In this document: positions 34,001-41,497 of the stretch, piece by piece | Layout of the letters: the number at the start of each line of letters is the position of its first letter | Position numbering within the stretch: the first letter of the stretch is position 1 | Assembly: GCA_020636435.1 (NCBI GenBank) | Contig: JACJXX010000002.1 | Location: forward strand, 1,178,001-1,242,000 | DNA: 64,000 nt | Source: Lewinellaceae bacterium | GTDB lineage: Bacteria > Bacteroidota > Bacteroidia > Chitinophagales > Saprospiraceae | Direction: 5' to 3' | The notes under the pieces: model-generated | What the model saw: only the letters and a program-made list of their open reading frames with translations | Database searches by the model: none | Told to the model about the DNA's origin: nothing | Program-made: the position numbers and the translations under genes

Positions 34001-34148
34001 CGGTATCCAGCTCGTACAGTACCGGCTCCAGGTGGAGGTGAGGGTTGAGTTTGTTCAATTCTGAAATGACCAGTATGCTGTCCTTGCGTTCGGGCGCCAG
34101 CTCGTTGGAAGAAGCGATGAAGATTTTCAGGGTTTGGCGTTCGTTCAT
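31098..34148 (-). CDS. STAND NTPase with N-terminal DUF4062-like domain and TPR tail
   Basis: 1016 residues. The N-terminus (1-165) reads LKIFIASSNELAPERKDSIL with later IVVALFYSKIGAFTREEFE, the pattern of DUF4062/TIR-like effector domains. A NACHT/NB-ARC-type NTPase follows: Walker A EAIGGMGKSALAWKW (about 220), Walker B FLLVLDGFERVL, then a winged-helix region. The C-terminal ~450 residues are TPR-like helices. This tripartite effector-switch-sensor build is that of STAND immune proteins, including anti-phage ones, where ligand sensing by the repeats drives oligomerisation. Defence is inferred; signal transduction is the alternative. Isolated, with mobile and palindromic repeats downstream and a tandem repeat upstream; patches are AT-rich relative to neighbours. 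Confidence 0.85.
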   Translation of the reverse strand: MNERQTLKIFIASSNELAPERKDSILVISELNKLNPHLHLEPVLYELDTESGSYPGKERIQDEINPLLEESDIVVALFYSKIGAFTREEFERALAADKKVFLYFKTGFSGKSSAEIKRYLELAEFRETIEKASSIRFIEFDRTKDYNQTFYKDLDKYLSKHHPAPKGAQAGRLVSSSKKAIPLAPRPYIAHPYSLVKNFTGRLEEQRLLSEWFQFDKEPMYVVEAIGGMGKSALAWKWLQEEISTKEVEVAGIIWWSFYDEGFDTFVKHLFQYCIPEETRQGLGVVDEATEVARWLYQHRFLLVLDGFERVLRGYNQMTAMYIQESGLSMGRIVELWDQHQRSPVNPKAERFLRSLCAGQSKTLMTTRLFPTPLEGLAGVKLFRLRGLSKTDTVAFFEKEGVKGSQEDMVNAGSVYHFHPLMLKLLSTAIQRSRTKDIAAAYQKNLIDQREPQRILQTSYQLLNEQEQKVANALSVFRSAFTFEAAEALFPDWDADSLWAIMMELQQLGFVFYQEQEDKFDFHPILRSFLYDQLSGKMTVHERAIGYYGAIPEKEKIVSLEDLEPAMEQYHHLVRAGRLEEAFVVYRDRFSDQIFFQLGQYELIIDLLKGLFASDKDEWPVLEHKSARGFIVNDLGLCYSQLGQLKRAMTYLLIFAKLSEEDKNEEELSRSLMNIAFYSQTYLGQQLVAILYSQKAKDLTVKIKNKSKEADSNVIYGQILKYQGKFELSDFHLGKALKYYTENNYPQGAGRVAYRYAWAHLFQIRLTEGENAHFCLEAWQWALKALDFAVEWIAQRGPSIGNFIESYYLIGYTALTTHKQKNQLPAQSTSISFYDEHFQHIKEMITVQPSNLLFTAERCLTEALTRSRKVNLVEYEPQILLAFAQLAWQSNQDHAEVVQHLQEAHAIAERGEYRVYLADIHLFCAEVLLDIREQGLNLPHTLLGDNAATHLQKAKAYALDQSTIEDVFQSSDPHFYDGYPEYEMLQRGMTEQERIENGYYVAWQMADRLEKRLRSD

Positions 34149-34220
34149 GCCGCAGCATTTGGATGGTTCAGGGTCTTAATATATTGTTTTTTGAGGTAAG
34201 GTCAAAAGGCTAAATGGTTA

Positions 34221-34400
34221 TAGCCCCGCCCTAGCCCGTACACCTTACACCATCCAGCCCTGTCGTACACCGTACACCGTACACTACACTACACTGCCCT
34301 GCCCCGCCCTAGCCCGTACACCGTACACCATCTAGCCCCGCCCTAGCCCGTACACCGTACACCATCTAGCCCCGCCCTAGCCCGTACACCGCCCTGCCCC
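34221..34400. repeat. 34-bp tandem repeat, GTACACC family
   Basis: Three to four units of about 34 bp (CCGTACACCGTACACC then ATCTAGCCCCGCCCTAGC), with a degenerate left end containing CACTACACTACACTGCC. Related to the arrays at 4504 and 39028. It separates the STAND gene start from the DoxX gene end. Confidence 0.85.
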
Positions 34401-34411
34401 AACCCGCCCCC

Positions 34412-34831
34412 CTACGTCCCCGGCACATGCGTCGTCGCAAACAGCCGTTTGATGCTGTACTTCCCCACCCCGTTGGCCCACACCATCAGCATGCCGCCGA
34501 TGATGGCGATATTTTTCATAAAGAGTATGGACTGCAGGCGGCGGGCGGCCTCCGGGTCGTTCCAAAAAGAATGCACGATGAAGGTCACCGGCACCCAATA
34601 CAGCAGAAGTATAGAGATACCCAGCCCGGCGCGGTAGCCGACCAGCAGCATGGTTCCGCCCAGGATCAGCACCAGGATGGCCCCGACCAGCAGGAGGTCC
34701 TGGTTCCAGTTCAGGCCATAGGCCGACATCTTTTCCTTGGTTTCCTTAAAGTAAAAAATGGAATCGTAGGCTTCGTATAGAAAAATAAAGGAGAGCATGG
34801 CTCTGCCCAGGAGGTCTATTATGTTTTTCAT
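34412..34831 (-). CDS. DoxX-family membrane protein
   Basis: 139 residues, four membrane helices. It starts MKNIIDLLGRAMLSFIFLYE, with the family's conserved Arg in helix 1. Helix 2 is DLLLVGAILVLILGGTMLLVG, followed by the short loop GYRAGLG. The C-terminus GKYSIKRLF is cytoplasmic. DoxX proteins are small integral membrane proteins linked to redox or thiosulfate metabolism in some species, with no general function. It is not in an evident operon; the next gene on the same strand is 358 bp upstream, past a dispersed repeat. Confidence 0.82.
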   Translation of the reverse strand: MKNIIDLLGRAMLSFIFLYEAYDSIFYFKETKEKMSAYGLNWNQDLLLVGAILVLILGGTMLLVGYRAGLGISILLLYWVPVTFIVHSFWNDPEAARRLQSILFMKNIAIIGGMLMVWANGVGKYSIKRLFATTHVPGT

Positions 34832-35018
34832 TTGAAAGTTTATTTGGAAGGGCCTGGCCCTGGTTTTTAATGGCGAACGGCAAGTTCGTCATTTTCCGGC
34901 ACATCGTGAGGTTCGGAAGGGGATTTTATGGAAGGAAGTGGATCGTAAAATGTGTAAGTGTGTACTAGAACAAATGTTCTTAAACTGCAAAACTGCAAAA
35001 CTGCAGAACTCAAAATGC

Positions 35019-35188
35019 AAAAGGAGGCTCAGCTGGAACGGCTCATATTGGGCTGCCTGCGTAGAGCTACTTTTACATTTGAAATTTAGCGTTTTGCATT
35101 TTGCGGTTTAAAAGCCCGTAGATGCCGGGATTCAGCCATCCCGCAAAAATTTTCTGTCATTTTTTGGCAGAGATTAATGACTAACGGG
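35019..35188. repeat. Dispersed intergenic repeat, copy B
   Basis: Second copy of the 170-bp element at 397-565, ending exactly at the stop codon of the FAD gene. The terminator-like part is CTGTCA (35154) with TGGCAG (35165-35170) and a T-run on the minus strand, one mismatch. Left of it, 34981-35010 is a tandem AAACTGC run comparable to the CGAAAC run beside copy A. The rest of 34832-35018 shows nothing. Confidence 0.75.
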
Positions 35189-36754
35189 CTAACACTCCAC
35201 ACCAACAAACCTCCCCACCGCCCTGGCCACATTCTGCCCGTCCATTGCGGCGGAGATGATGCCTCCCGCGTAGCCCGCGCCCTCCCCGGCGGGGAAAAGG
35301 CCCGGCACATCTTCGTGCATGCAGGTCTCCCGATTGCGGGGAATGCGGACCGGCGCGCTCGTCCGGCTTTCCGTGCCGATGACGTTGGCCTCTTCGGTAA
35401 AATAGCCCTTCATCTTGCGGCCGAATTCCCGGACGCCCTCCCGGAGCCGGCGGTAGACCGCAGGAGGAAGCAACTCGTAGAGGGGCGCCGGATACAGTCC
35501 GGGAATGTAGGAAGAACCGGGCAAGCTTTGAGAAAGCCGGCCTTCTACGAAATCAGTCAGCCGCAGGGCAGGAGCTTTCTGGCTGCCGTCGCCGGCGGCA
35601 AACAGGCGTTGTTCTACGCTGCGCTGGAATTCCAGGGCAGCAAAAACGCCATGCTGCTGAAAAGGCGCCAGGTCTTCCAACTCTATGGCCACCACCGTCC
35701 CGGAATTGGCGTAGGCCGAATCGCGGCGGGACATGGACATGCCGTTCACCACAATCTCCCCCGGGGCGGTGGCAGCCGGCACCACCAGCCCGCCCGGGCA
35801 CATGCAAAAGGAAAAGACCCCGCGCCCGTCCACCTGGCAGGCCAGGCGGTAGCTCGATGCGGGCAGGTGCTCTTCGCGGGGCGACTGGTTGTACTGTATC
35901 CGGTCGATCAGCAACTGCGGATGCTCGATGCGGACGCCGAGGGCGAAAGGCTTGGGCTCCATCCGGATGCCCCGCCGGTGCAACAGGTAATAAATGTCTC
36001 TTGCCGAATGGCCGGTGGCGAGTATCACCGCTTCGCCCCGGTGTTCTTCCTGTCCGTTCACCACCACTCCGCGCATGCGCCCATCCTCGATCAGAAAATC
36101 CGTAACCTGGCTGTCAAAGTGGATTTCGCCGCCGTAGTGGAGGATGGTCTCCCGGATATTGGCAACAATTTTAGGCAGTTTGTTGGAACCGATATGAGGA
36201 TGGGCGTCGACGAGGATATCAGGGTTGGCGCCATGCTCCACCAGCAGGCGCATGGCCTTTTCGATGTCGCCGCGCTTATGAGAGCGGGTATAGAGTTTAC
36301 CGTCGGAGTATGTGCCGGCGCCCCCTTCCCCAAAACAATAATTGGAATGCGGATTCACTTCTCCGAACTGCTGGATGGCGCGCAAGTCGCGGCGGCGAGC
36401 CTGCACATCCTTCCCCCGGTCGAACAAGGCCGGCCGGAGGCCCAACCCGATCAGTTCCAGAGCAGCGAAGTAGCCGGCCGGGCCGGCGCCGACGATGACC
36501 ACCTTCGGGGCGCCATCCACCGGTTGAAAACCTTTCAGGATGGCCGGTTCGGGCTGATAGGCCTCCCCGGCGTATACTTCTACCTTCAGGCGGATGACCG
36601 GGCGGGCGCCCCTGGCGTCGACCGAGCGGCGAACCACCCGAACGCTCTGAACGTCCTGCGCTTTGAGGCGGCTCTTTTGTATGGCGCGTTGTTCGACGAT
36701 GGATTCGTCGGCGGCTTCCGCCGGCAATAATTTCAATTCCAGTTCCTTAACCAC
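35189..36754 (-). CDS. FAD-dependent dehydrogenase of the COG2509 type
   Basis: 521 residues from a GTG start, with an ~85-residue N-terminal domain before the flavin fold. The dinucleotide motif is VVIVGAGPAGYFAALELIGLG. FGEGGAGTYSDGKLYTRS and VILATGHSARDIYYLLHRRG are conserved in this family. CMCPGGLVVPAATAPGEIVVNGMS is the segment with the Cys pair, and the C-terminal FAD motif is GLFPAGEGAGYAGGIISAAMDG. Its reaction is not known; oxidation of a polycyclic or lipid substrate has been suggested for relatives. The start follows the stop of the upstream secreted protein gene by 3 bp, so the two are co-transcribed. Confidence 0.88.
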   Translation of the reverse strand: MVKELELKLLPAEAADESIVEQRAIQKSRLKAQDVQSVRVVRRSVDARGARPVIRLKVEVYAGEAYQPEPAILKGFQPVDGAPKVVIVGAGPAGYFAALELIGLGLRPALFDRGKDVQARRRDLRAIQQFGEVNPHSNYCFGEGGAGTYSDGKLYTRSHKRGDIEKAMRLLVEHGANPDILVDAHPHIGSNKLPKIVANIRETILHYGGEIHFDSQVTDFLIEDGRMRGVVVNGQEEHRGEAVILATGHSARDIYYLLHRRGIRMEPKPFALGVRIEHPQLLIDRIQYNQSPREEHLPASSYRLACQVDGRGVFSFCMCPGGLVVPAATAPGEIVVNGMSMSRRDSAYANSGTVVAIELEDLAPFQQHGVFAALEFQRSVEQRLFAAGDGSQKAPALRLTDFVEGRLSQSLPGSSYIPGLYPAPLYELLPPAVYRRLREGVREFGRKMKGYFTEEANVIGTESRTSAPVRIPRNRETCMHEDVPGLFPAGEGAGYAGGIISAAMDGQNVARAVGRFVGVEC

Positions 36755-36757
36755 TAC

Positions 36758-37402
36758 TCAATCATTCTTTGGTTTTCCCGGAGCTTCCTGCTGTTGCCGC
36801 TGCCGAATAGAATCGAGATTGGGCAAAATGAGCCGCTCCTGCACGGTGTCCTGAGGGATTTCAGGGATGGCCTCCTTGAGTTCATCGCTTACGCTTCCAG
36901 CCTCCCGCGCCAGTTTTTTCCGCGGCCGGTAGGCGCCGAGGCGCTCCTCGCTTTTCTCCTCCCGGGGCCGGGCCCATACCGTCGGGGAAGCCTGGGTATA
37001 TCCATCGGGGATGAAGATGCGGATGTTCACCACTTCATTTTTCTTTTGTTGGCCGGCGTGCGCCTCTTCGCCCGTATTGAGCTTGACCTTCAGCCGCCGT
37101 TCATTGACCGCTCTCAGCACCACCGTGTCGCCGTTTTCCCTGGATTCAAAATTGTAGCGCCCTTTCTCCAGGAGATGGTCAAAAACGGCACGGGAGGCGT
37201 AGTACAACTTGATGTTGCTCTCCATCATAACTGTATTGCCCGCCCAGGGAATCACCTCAAAAGCATCCTCTTCGTAAACCTGGAAGGAGATCAAGGTAGC
37301 GCTGTCGGGAAGTTCGAATGTCTGGAATAGCGTTTTGACCAATTGAGCGCGGGCAGTAGCGCAGGCCAGTATGAGGGTGGCCAACCCGATGGTAATTTTC
37401 AT
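36758..37402 (-). CDS. Secreted protein, paralogue of the gene at 37544
   Basis: 214 residues from ATG at 37402 (MKITIGLATLILACATARAQ), a clean signal peptide. The mature N-half (LVKTLFQTFELPDSATLISF, GRYNFESRENGDTVVLRAV) matches the neighbour at 37544 (VEKTLVKSFNLQGSQTVALQ, GRYNLRFEMDNDAYKVLAP) and looks like a DUF4097-type beta protein. The C-half is a Pro/Glu/Arg-rich low-complexity tail ending RQRQQQEAPGKPKND. Function unknown. Located 3 bp before the FAD gene, in one transcript. Confidence 0.7.
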   Translation of the reverse strand: MKITIGLATLILACATARAQLVKTLFQTFELPDSATLISFQVYEEDAFEVIPWAGNTVMMESNIKLYYASRAVFDHLLEKGRYNFESRENGDTVVLRAVNERRLKVKLNTGEEAHAGQQKKNEVVNIRIFIPDGYTQASPTVWARPREEKSEERLGAYRPRKKLAREAGSVSDELKEAIPEIPQDTVQERLILPNLDSIRQRQQQEAPGKPKND

Positions 37403-37483
37403 AAGACATGGTATTCGGAACAGGCTTGTCAGCATTTTATCAGCGGGCCAAAATTAGCGAGAAATAAGGATATGACAAACAAT

Positions 37484-37515
37484 AAGGGTGTAATGCCAGT
37501 TGGCATTACACCCTT
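37484..37515. terminator. Hairpin between the paralogous secreted genes
   Basis: AAGGGTGTAATGCC and GGCATTACACCCTT form a perfect 14-bp stem with a 4-nt loop. It lies 28 bp after the stop of the 37544 gene and ahead of the 36758 gene. The T-run is weak on both sides (TTATTGTTTG on the minus strand), so partial read-through is likely. Confidence 0.7.
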
Positions 37516-37543
37516 AATAACGTTCGCGTTTTCCAAAAGTTGT

Positions 37544-37990
37544 TCAGAGCGAAGAGGAAGCTTCGGCGCCTTCGGCGCGCCTGCTTTCCGGTGTGGTTAC
37601 GGTCACGTTCTCGGGAGCAAACACAATGTAGGAAACTTCATCCTGCAGGAGCTTGCCTCCCACTTTAACCTCAAAGCCCAGCTTGGGGGCCAGCACTTTG
37701 TAGGCGTCGTTGTCCATCTCGAAACGCAGGTTGTAACGGCCTCCCTGCACCAGAGATTTCAGGAGCGCTTCGCTGCCTTCTTTCAGGGTCACCTGCATCT
37801 GCACCCGGAGGAAATTGTTGTTCCAGGTTTTTACCTCGACCGGGCCGTCCATCTGGAGTGCGACAGTCTGGCTCCCTTGCAGATTAAAGGATTTCACAAG
37901 CGTTTTTTCCACCTGTTGCCCATAGGTCATAAAGCTTACGAACAAGAGGAGGACGGTAAGAGTCAGGGATCGTTGTATGAAATTTCTCAT
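37544..37990 (-). CDS. Secreted beta-rich protein
   Basis: 148 residues from ATG at 37990 (MRNFIQRSLTLTVLLLFVSF), signal peptide ending TYGQQ. The single domain VEKTLVKSFNLQGSQTVALQ to GFEVKVGGKLL has alternating hydrophobic strands typical of DUF4097-like secreted proteins and is homologous to the N-half of the next gene. The C-terminus ends in an Ala/Glu/Ser-rich tail. No enzymatic motif. It was probably created by tandem duplication with 36758-37402. Periplasmic or surface location inferred. Confidence 0.7.
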   Translation of the reverse strand: MRNFIQRSLTLTVLLLFVSFMTYGQQVEKTLVKSFNLQGSQTVALQMDGPVEVKTWNNNFLRVQMQVTLKEGSEALLKSLVQGGRYNLRFEMDNDAYKVLAPKLGFEVKVGGKLLQDEVSYIVFAPENVTVTTPESRRAEGAEASSSL

Positions 37991-38146
37991 AGGCTGCCTC
38001 CTTTTATAATTTTGAAAAAAATACAAATTACTGTTTTTCTGATAAAGAGTCAATGAAGGCTGCTTGCTTCATTGGGTTTGTTTTTCTAACCCTCTTTATA
38101 TTAAAAAGATTCCCTCCGGCCGCAAAACGCTGCTTGCGCGTATCCG

Positions 38147-38974
38147 TTATCTGCCATTCAACCTAACCACCTCCCGTATCCGCACCAGTTGCTCCAGCAG
38201 CGCCTCCAGCCGGTCCATAGGCAACATATTGGCGCCATCCGACAAGGCCTCCGAGGGGCGGGGGTGGGTCTCGATGAACAGGCCGTCGGCGCCGATGGCT
38301 ATGCCGGCGCGGGCCACTGCCCCGATGAGGGCGGGCCGCCCCCCGGTGACCCCGCTCGACTGGTTGGGCTGTTGCAGGGAATGCGTGCAGTCGAGCACTA
38401 CCGTGGCCCCCAGCGATTGCATGGCGGGAATGCCGCGATAGTCGATAACCAGGTCCTGGTAGCCAAAGGTAGTGCCGCGTTCGGTCAGGATCACCTTTTC
38501 ATTGCCCGACTCCAGGACTTTGTCCATGGCAAAACGCATCGCTTCCGGGCTGAGGAACTGCCCTTTCTTTATATTGACCACCTTGCCGGTATCGGCGGCG
38601 GCAACCAGCAGGCTGGTCTGGCGGCACAAAAAGGCCGGTATCTGCAATACATCGACGTATTCGGCGGCCATTGCCGCCTCTTCTTCGGTATGGATGTCGG
38701 TCGTGACCGGAATATCGTATTGCGCTCCGATGGCTTTCAGGATGTTCAGGGCTTTCTCGTCCCCGATTCCAGTGAAGGAATCCAGGCGCGAGCGGTTGGC
38801 CTTCCGGTACGACCCCTTGAAAATATAGGGGATTTTCAGGCGGCGGCAAAGGCCGTGCACGTAGTCCGCGACCTCAAAGGCCACTTCCTCTCCTTCGATG
38901 GCGCAGGGGCCGGCAATGAGAAAGAAGTTGCCGCTGTCGAGGTTTTTCAGGCGGGGAATCTGTTCTAACTTCAT
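38147..38974 (-). CDS. kdsA: 3-deoxy-8-phosphooctulonate synthase
   Basis: 275 residues from ATG at 38974; 35 extra upstream residues in the open frame are read from a GTACAC repeat and are rejected. Family motifs: FFLIAGPCAIEGEEVAFEVA, FKGSYRKANRSRLDSFTGIG for phosphate and PEP binding, DIHTEEEAAMAAEYVDVLQ, and FIETHPRPSEALSDGANMLP with metal-binding residues. KdsA condenses PEP with arabinose-5-phosphate to Kdo-8-phosphate, a committed step to the LPS inner core, so the cell is Gram-negative with Kdo-containing LPS. It is monocistronic by position. No other LPS gene is adjacent. Confidence 0.96.
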   Translation of the reverse strand: MKLEQIPRLKNLDSGNFFLIAGPCAIEGEEVAFEVADYVHGLCRRLKIPYIFKGSYRKANRSRLDSFTGIGDEKALNILKAIGAQYDIPVTTDIHTEEEAAMAAEYVDVLQIPAFLCRQTSLLVAAADTGKVVNIKKGQFLSPEAMRFAMDKVLESGNEKVILTERGTTFGYQDLVIDYRGIPAMQSLGATVVLDCTHSLQQPNQSSGVTGGRPALIGAVARAGIAIGADGLFIETHPRPSEALSDGANMLPMDRLEALLEQLVRIREVVRLNGR

Positions 38975-39027
38975 GACTTGTCTTTTTGGCCCGGCAAAGT
39001 AGGCTACCATTCTAAGGTTGGACAGCC

Positions 39028-39078
39028 GCGTACATCGTACACGCCCAGGGTTCCCATTAGGCTTGTACATCGTACACA
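39028..39078. repeat. Short GTACATCGTACAC repeat
   Basis: Two units, CGTACATCGTACACGCCC and TGTACATCGTACACAACC, upstream of kdsA. A third, degenerate member of the GTACACC family. They lie within the kdsA 5' region. Confidence 0.7.
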
Positions 39079-39182
39079 ACCCCAGCCGTTTTGTCCAACA
39101 TTAGACGGGCAGCCGCAAAGTATCGCCTCTCTCAGGCAATTGCAAGTTTTCCGCTGTGTAAAATCAAGGCCGGAGCCTGCAA

Positions 39183-39749
39183 CTACAATTTCACGCTGAG
39201 GCCCATATTGAAGATAGAAATGCCGTATCCCACCTCAGCAAACAGGCCGATATTTTTGATGGGGTAGTAGCTGGCGCCGACAAAAGCGCTGTACGTCAGT
39301 TTATTCTCCGCCGGGCGGCTGAAAGCCGGGCCATCCACATCGCTCTTTTCCTTTGTAATGTCCTCAGATACTTTGGGGACGTTGTAGCCCAGCATGGCGC
39401 CGCCGTAGATGTCCCAGTTGTCCATTCGGTTGGCATGAGCGGCAGCGCGCAGGCCAAAGAGGTAAAACTCATTGCGGACATCCCGGACAGCCCCTCCCGG
39501 AAGGCCGCTCTGATGAGCTTCCGACGAGGAAAAAGCCGCACAGGCCCCCAGGCTGAAATTGGAAGCGAGCCGGACGTTGAAGCGGACACTTGCCGGAGGG
39601 ACAACCATCGTGGCGCCGTCTTTGGCAAAGGTGGGGAGGAGCCCAATGCCTGCGGCCAATTCGATATCGCCTTTTTTGAAAGTGGTTTGGGCGTTCGCGC
39701 TTGTCAAAGCATACACCAGCAAGGTTAGAAGGATCATCATTCGTTTCAT
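39183..39749 (-). CDS. Outer-membrane beta-barrel protein
   Basis: 188 residues, signal peptide MKRMMILLTLLVYALTSANA. The mature part has alternating amphipathic strands with aromatic girdles (ASVRFNVRLASNFSLGACAA, FYLFGLRAAAHA, YGGAMLGYNVP, YSAFVGASYYP) and ends in a hydrophobic strand, GISIFNMGLSVKL. It fits the small OmpA/OprF-like or DUF6646-type eight-stranded barrel of Bacteroidota. Outer-membrane location is strongly suggested; transport or adhesion function unknown. Divergent from the metallophosphoesterase gene across a 483-bp gap with two dyads. Confidence 0.8.
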   Translation of the reverse strand: MKRMMILLTLLVYALTSANAQTTFKKGDIELAAGIGLLPTFAKDGATMVVPPASVRFNVRLASNFSLGACAAFSSSEAHQSGLPGGAVRDVRNEFYLFGLRAAAHANRMDNWDIYGGAMLGYNVPKVSEDITKEKSDVDGPAFSRPAENKLTYSAFVGASYYPIKNIGLFAEVGYGISIFNMGLSVKL

Positions 39750-39897
39750 GGAATTTCTCGTTTTTGTTTCTGAATTCTCCAGGCGCCCGGCGCCTCTTTG
39801 GGCGTCCGGAACTATCCGGGGCAGGTTCCAAATTTAGGCCGTTTTGGTGTAGGCGTCAAACTTATAGGCAAATTTTATTTTGAATTCATGTGATGAT

Positions 39898-39914
39898 ATT
39901 TGTCATTGACAAAT
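39898..39914. promoter_or_regulatory. 17-bp perfect dyad, operator candidate
   Basis: ATTTGTCA-T-TGACAAAT, about 150 bp upstream of the outer-membrane protein gene in the divergent gap 39750-40232. The rest of that gap is AT-rich with no gene. Confidence 0.4.
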
Positions 39915-40159
39915 TTTATTCTTAAAATTCGCTCTTGAATTAAATTTTTCCTTCTTTCCCTTTTGCCCTCCAAATTTCATACGCTCCGGGCCGGGCGGGG
40001 AAGAAGCTAATTTTTTCTCCTTTATTTTGGCTTTCCTGAAACGGTTACCCCCGGCAGAAAATTTTATAAAAAAAATATATATTCTCCGGCCCCTTTGCGC
40101 TTGTCTGGTGGCAACTTTAACCAACCGGATGCAACCAATTCAGCCGATATAGCATTAAT

Positions 40160-40176
40160 AAGGTTTAGTAAACCTT
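40160..40176. promoter_or_regulatory. 17-bp perfect dyad, operator candidate
   Basis: AAGGTTTA-G-TAAACCTT, centred about 65 bp upstream of the metallophosphoesterase start, where a promoter is expected. Confidence 0.4.
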
Positions 40177-40232
40177 GTCAATAACCCCTCTTTGCCAAAC
40201 GGCCAGGAGATTTTTTAAATCAACGCAAACGC

Positions 40233-41459
40233 ATGCGCCTGTTTTTCACTCTTTTGTTCATTCTGCTGCTGGATTGGTACGCCTTCCAGGCGGTACGAAC
40301 CCTGGCACAGGGCTGGCCCACCGCCATGCGCGCCACGGCCTACATTTTTCACTGGCTGGTGCCCATCGCCCTGGCCGCTTGGATGCTTGCCTCCGCCTAT
40401 GAGTTCACCGATGGCGTCAGCAAGAGTTTCCTTACAGTGGTCCGTACGTTATTCTTCATCATTTACATTTCCAAGATACTGGTTGTCAGCATTCTGTTTA
40501 TAGACGACCTGCGCCGGGTTTCTCTGGTGGCTTACAACTACTTTGCCGGCTCCAGTACCTATGACGCCAGCCGCTCGCAGTTCCTCGCCCGGATGAGCCT
40601 CCTGATGGGGGGCATTCCTTTTGTTTCCCTGATCTACGGCATGATCCGCAACCCTTACCGCTATACCGTGTTCAAGGAGACCGTCCGGTTGAAGAACCTG
40701 CCGGAAGCCCTGGACGGGCTGCGCATCGTGCAAATCTCCGACATTCACTCGGGAAGTTTCCTGCTCAAAGAGCCGGTCGAAAATGCCATCCGCATCATCA
40801 ACCAGCAAAAAGCCGACCTGGCTTTCTTCACCGGCGACCTGGTCAACAGCATAGCCAAAGAAGTGGAACCGTTCATCGACATGTTTGCCGGCATTAGGGC
40901 CAAATACGGCGTTTTCTCTGTACTCGGCAACCACGACTACGGCGACTACCACCGTTGGGAAACGCCGGAGGACAAAGTGCAGAACATGGAAAGCCTGAAA
41001 GATGCCCACCGGCAAATGGGCTGGGACCTGCTGCTGAACGAAAACCGCCTGGTGGAGATCAACGGGGAAAAGGTGGCGGTTCTGGGCGTGGAAAACTATT
41101 CCTCCCATCCCCGCTTCCCAAAATACGGAGACCTGAAAAAAGCTTACGACGGATCCGAGCCGGCGCCGCTGAAACTCCTGCTCTCCCACGACCCTTCCCA
41201 CTGGCACGACCAGGTAACCAGCGATTACTCGGATATCGACCTCACCTTCTCCGGCCACACCCATGGCATGCAGTTTGGGGTAGAAATTCCGGGCTGGATC
41301 AAATGGAGCCCCATCAAGTACGTCTACAAGCAATGGGCCGGGCTCTACCAGCAGGGGCAGCAGTACCTCTACGTCAACCGGGGCCTGGGCTACCTCGGCT
41401 ACCCGGGCCGCGTAGGCATACTGCCGGAAGTGACGGTGATCGACTTGAAAAGGGGGTAG
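40233..41459 (+). CDS. Membrane-anchored metallophosphoesterase, YkuE/YaeI-like
   Basis: 408 residues. Four membrane helices occupy about the first 140 residues. The calcineurin-like domain follows with all metal ligands: QISDIHSG (D, H), FFTGDLVNS (GD), VLGNHDYG (GNHD), LLLSHDP (H) and FSGHTHGMQFG (GHTH). Relatives hydrolyse phosphoesters such as UDP-diacylglucosamine or lipid phosphates at the membrane; the substrate here is unknown. The start at 40233 begins with a hydrophobic helix and gives the right length. Convergent with the comEA-like gene, 38 bp between stops. Confidence 0.9.
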   Translation: MRLFFTLLFILLLDWYAFQAVRTLAQGWPTAMRATAYIFHWLVPIALAAWMLASAYEFTDGVSKSFLTVVRTLFFIIYISKILVVSILFIDDLRRVSLVAYNYFAGSSTYDASRSQFLARMSLLMGGIPFVSLIYGMIRNPYRYTVFKETVRLKNLPEALDGLRIVQISDIHSGSFLLKEPVENAIRIINQQKADLAFFTGDLVNSIAKEVEPFIDMFAGIRAKYGVFSVLGNHDYGDYHRWETPEDKVQNMESLKDAHRQMGWDLLLNENRLVEINGEKVAVLGVENYSSHPRFPKYGDLKKAYDGSEPAPLKLLLSHDPSHWHDQVTSDYSDIDLTFSGHTHGMQFGVEIPGWIKWSPIKYVYKQWAGLYQQGQQYLYVNRGLGYLGYPGRVGILPEVTVIDLKRG

Positions 41460-41497
41460 GGAATGAAGGAATGAATATACGGCAGTCCTTCATTCGC

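Noticed and set aside
35177..36730. 517-codon plus-strand frame
   Set aside because: Antisense to the FAD dehydrogenase with its recognisable GxGxxG and C-terminal motifs. Shadow.
38975..39079. 35-residue extension of KdsA
   Set aside because: It is read from the GTACAC repeat and precedes the normal KdsA start.
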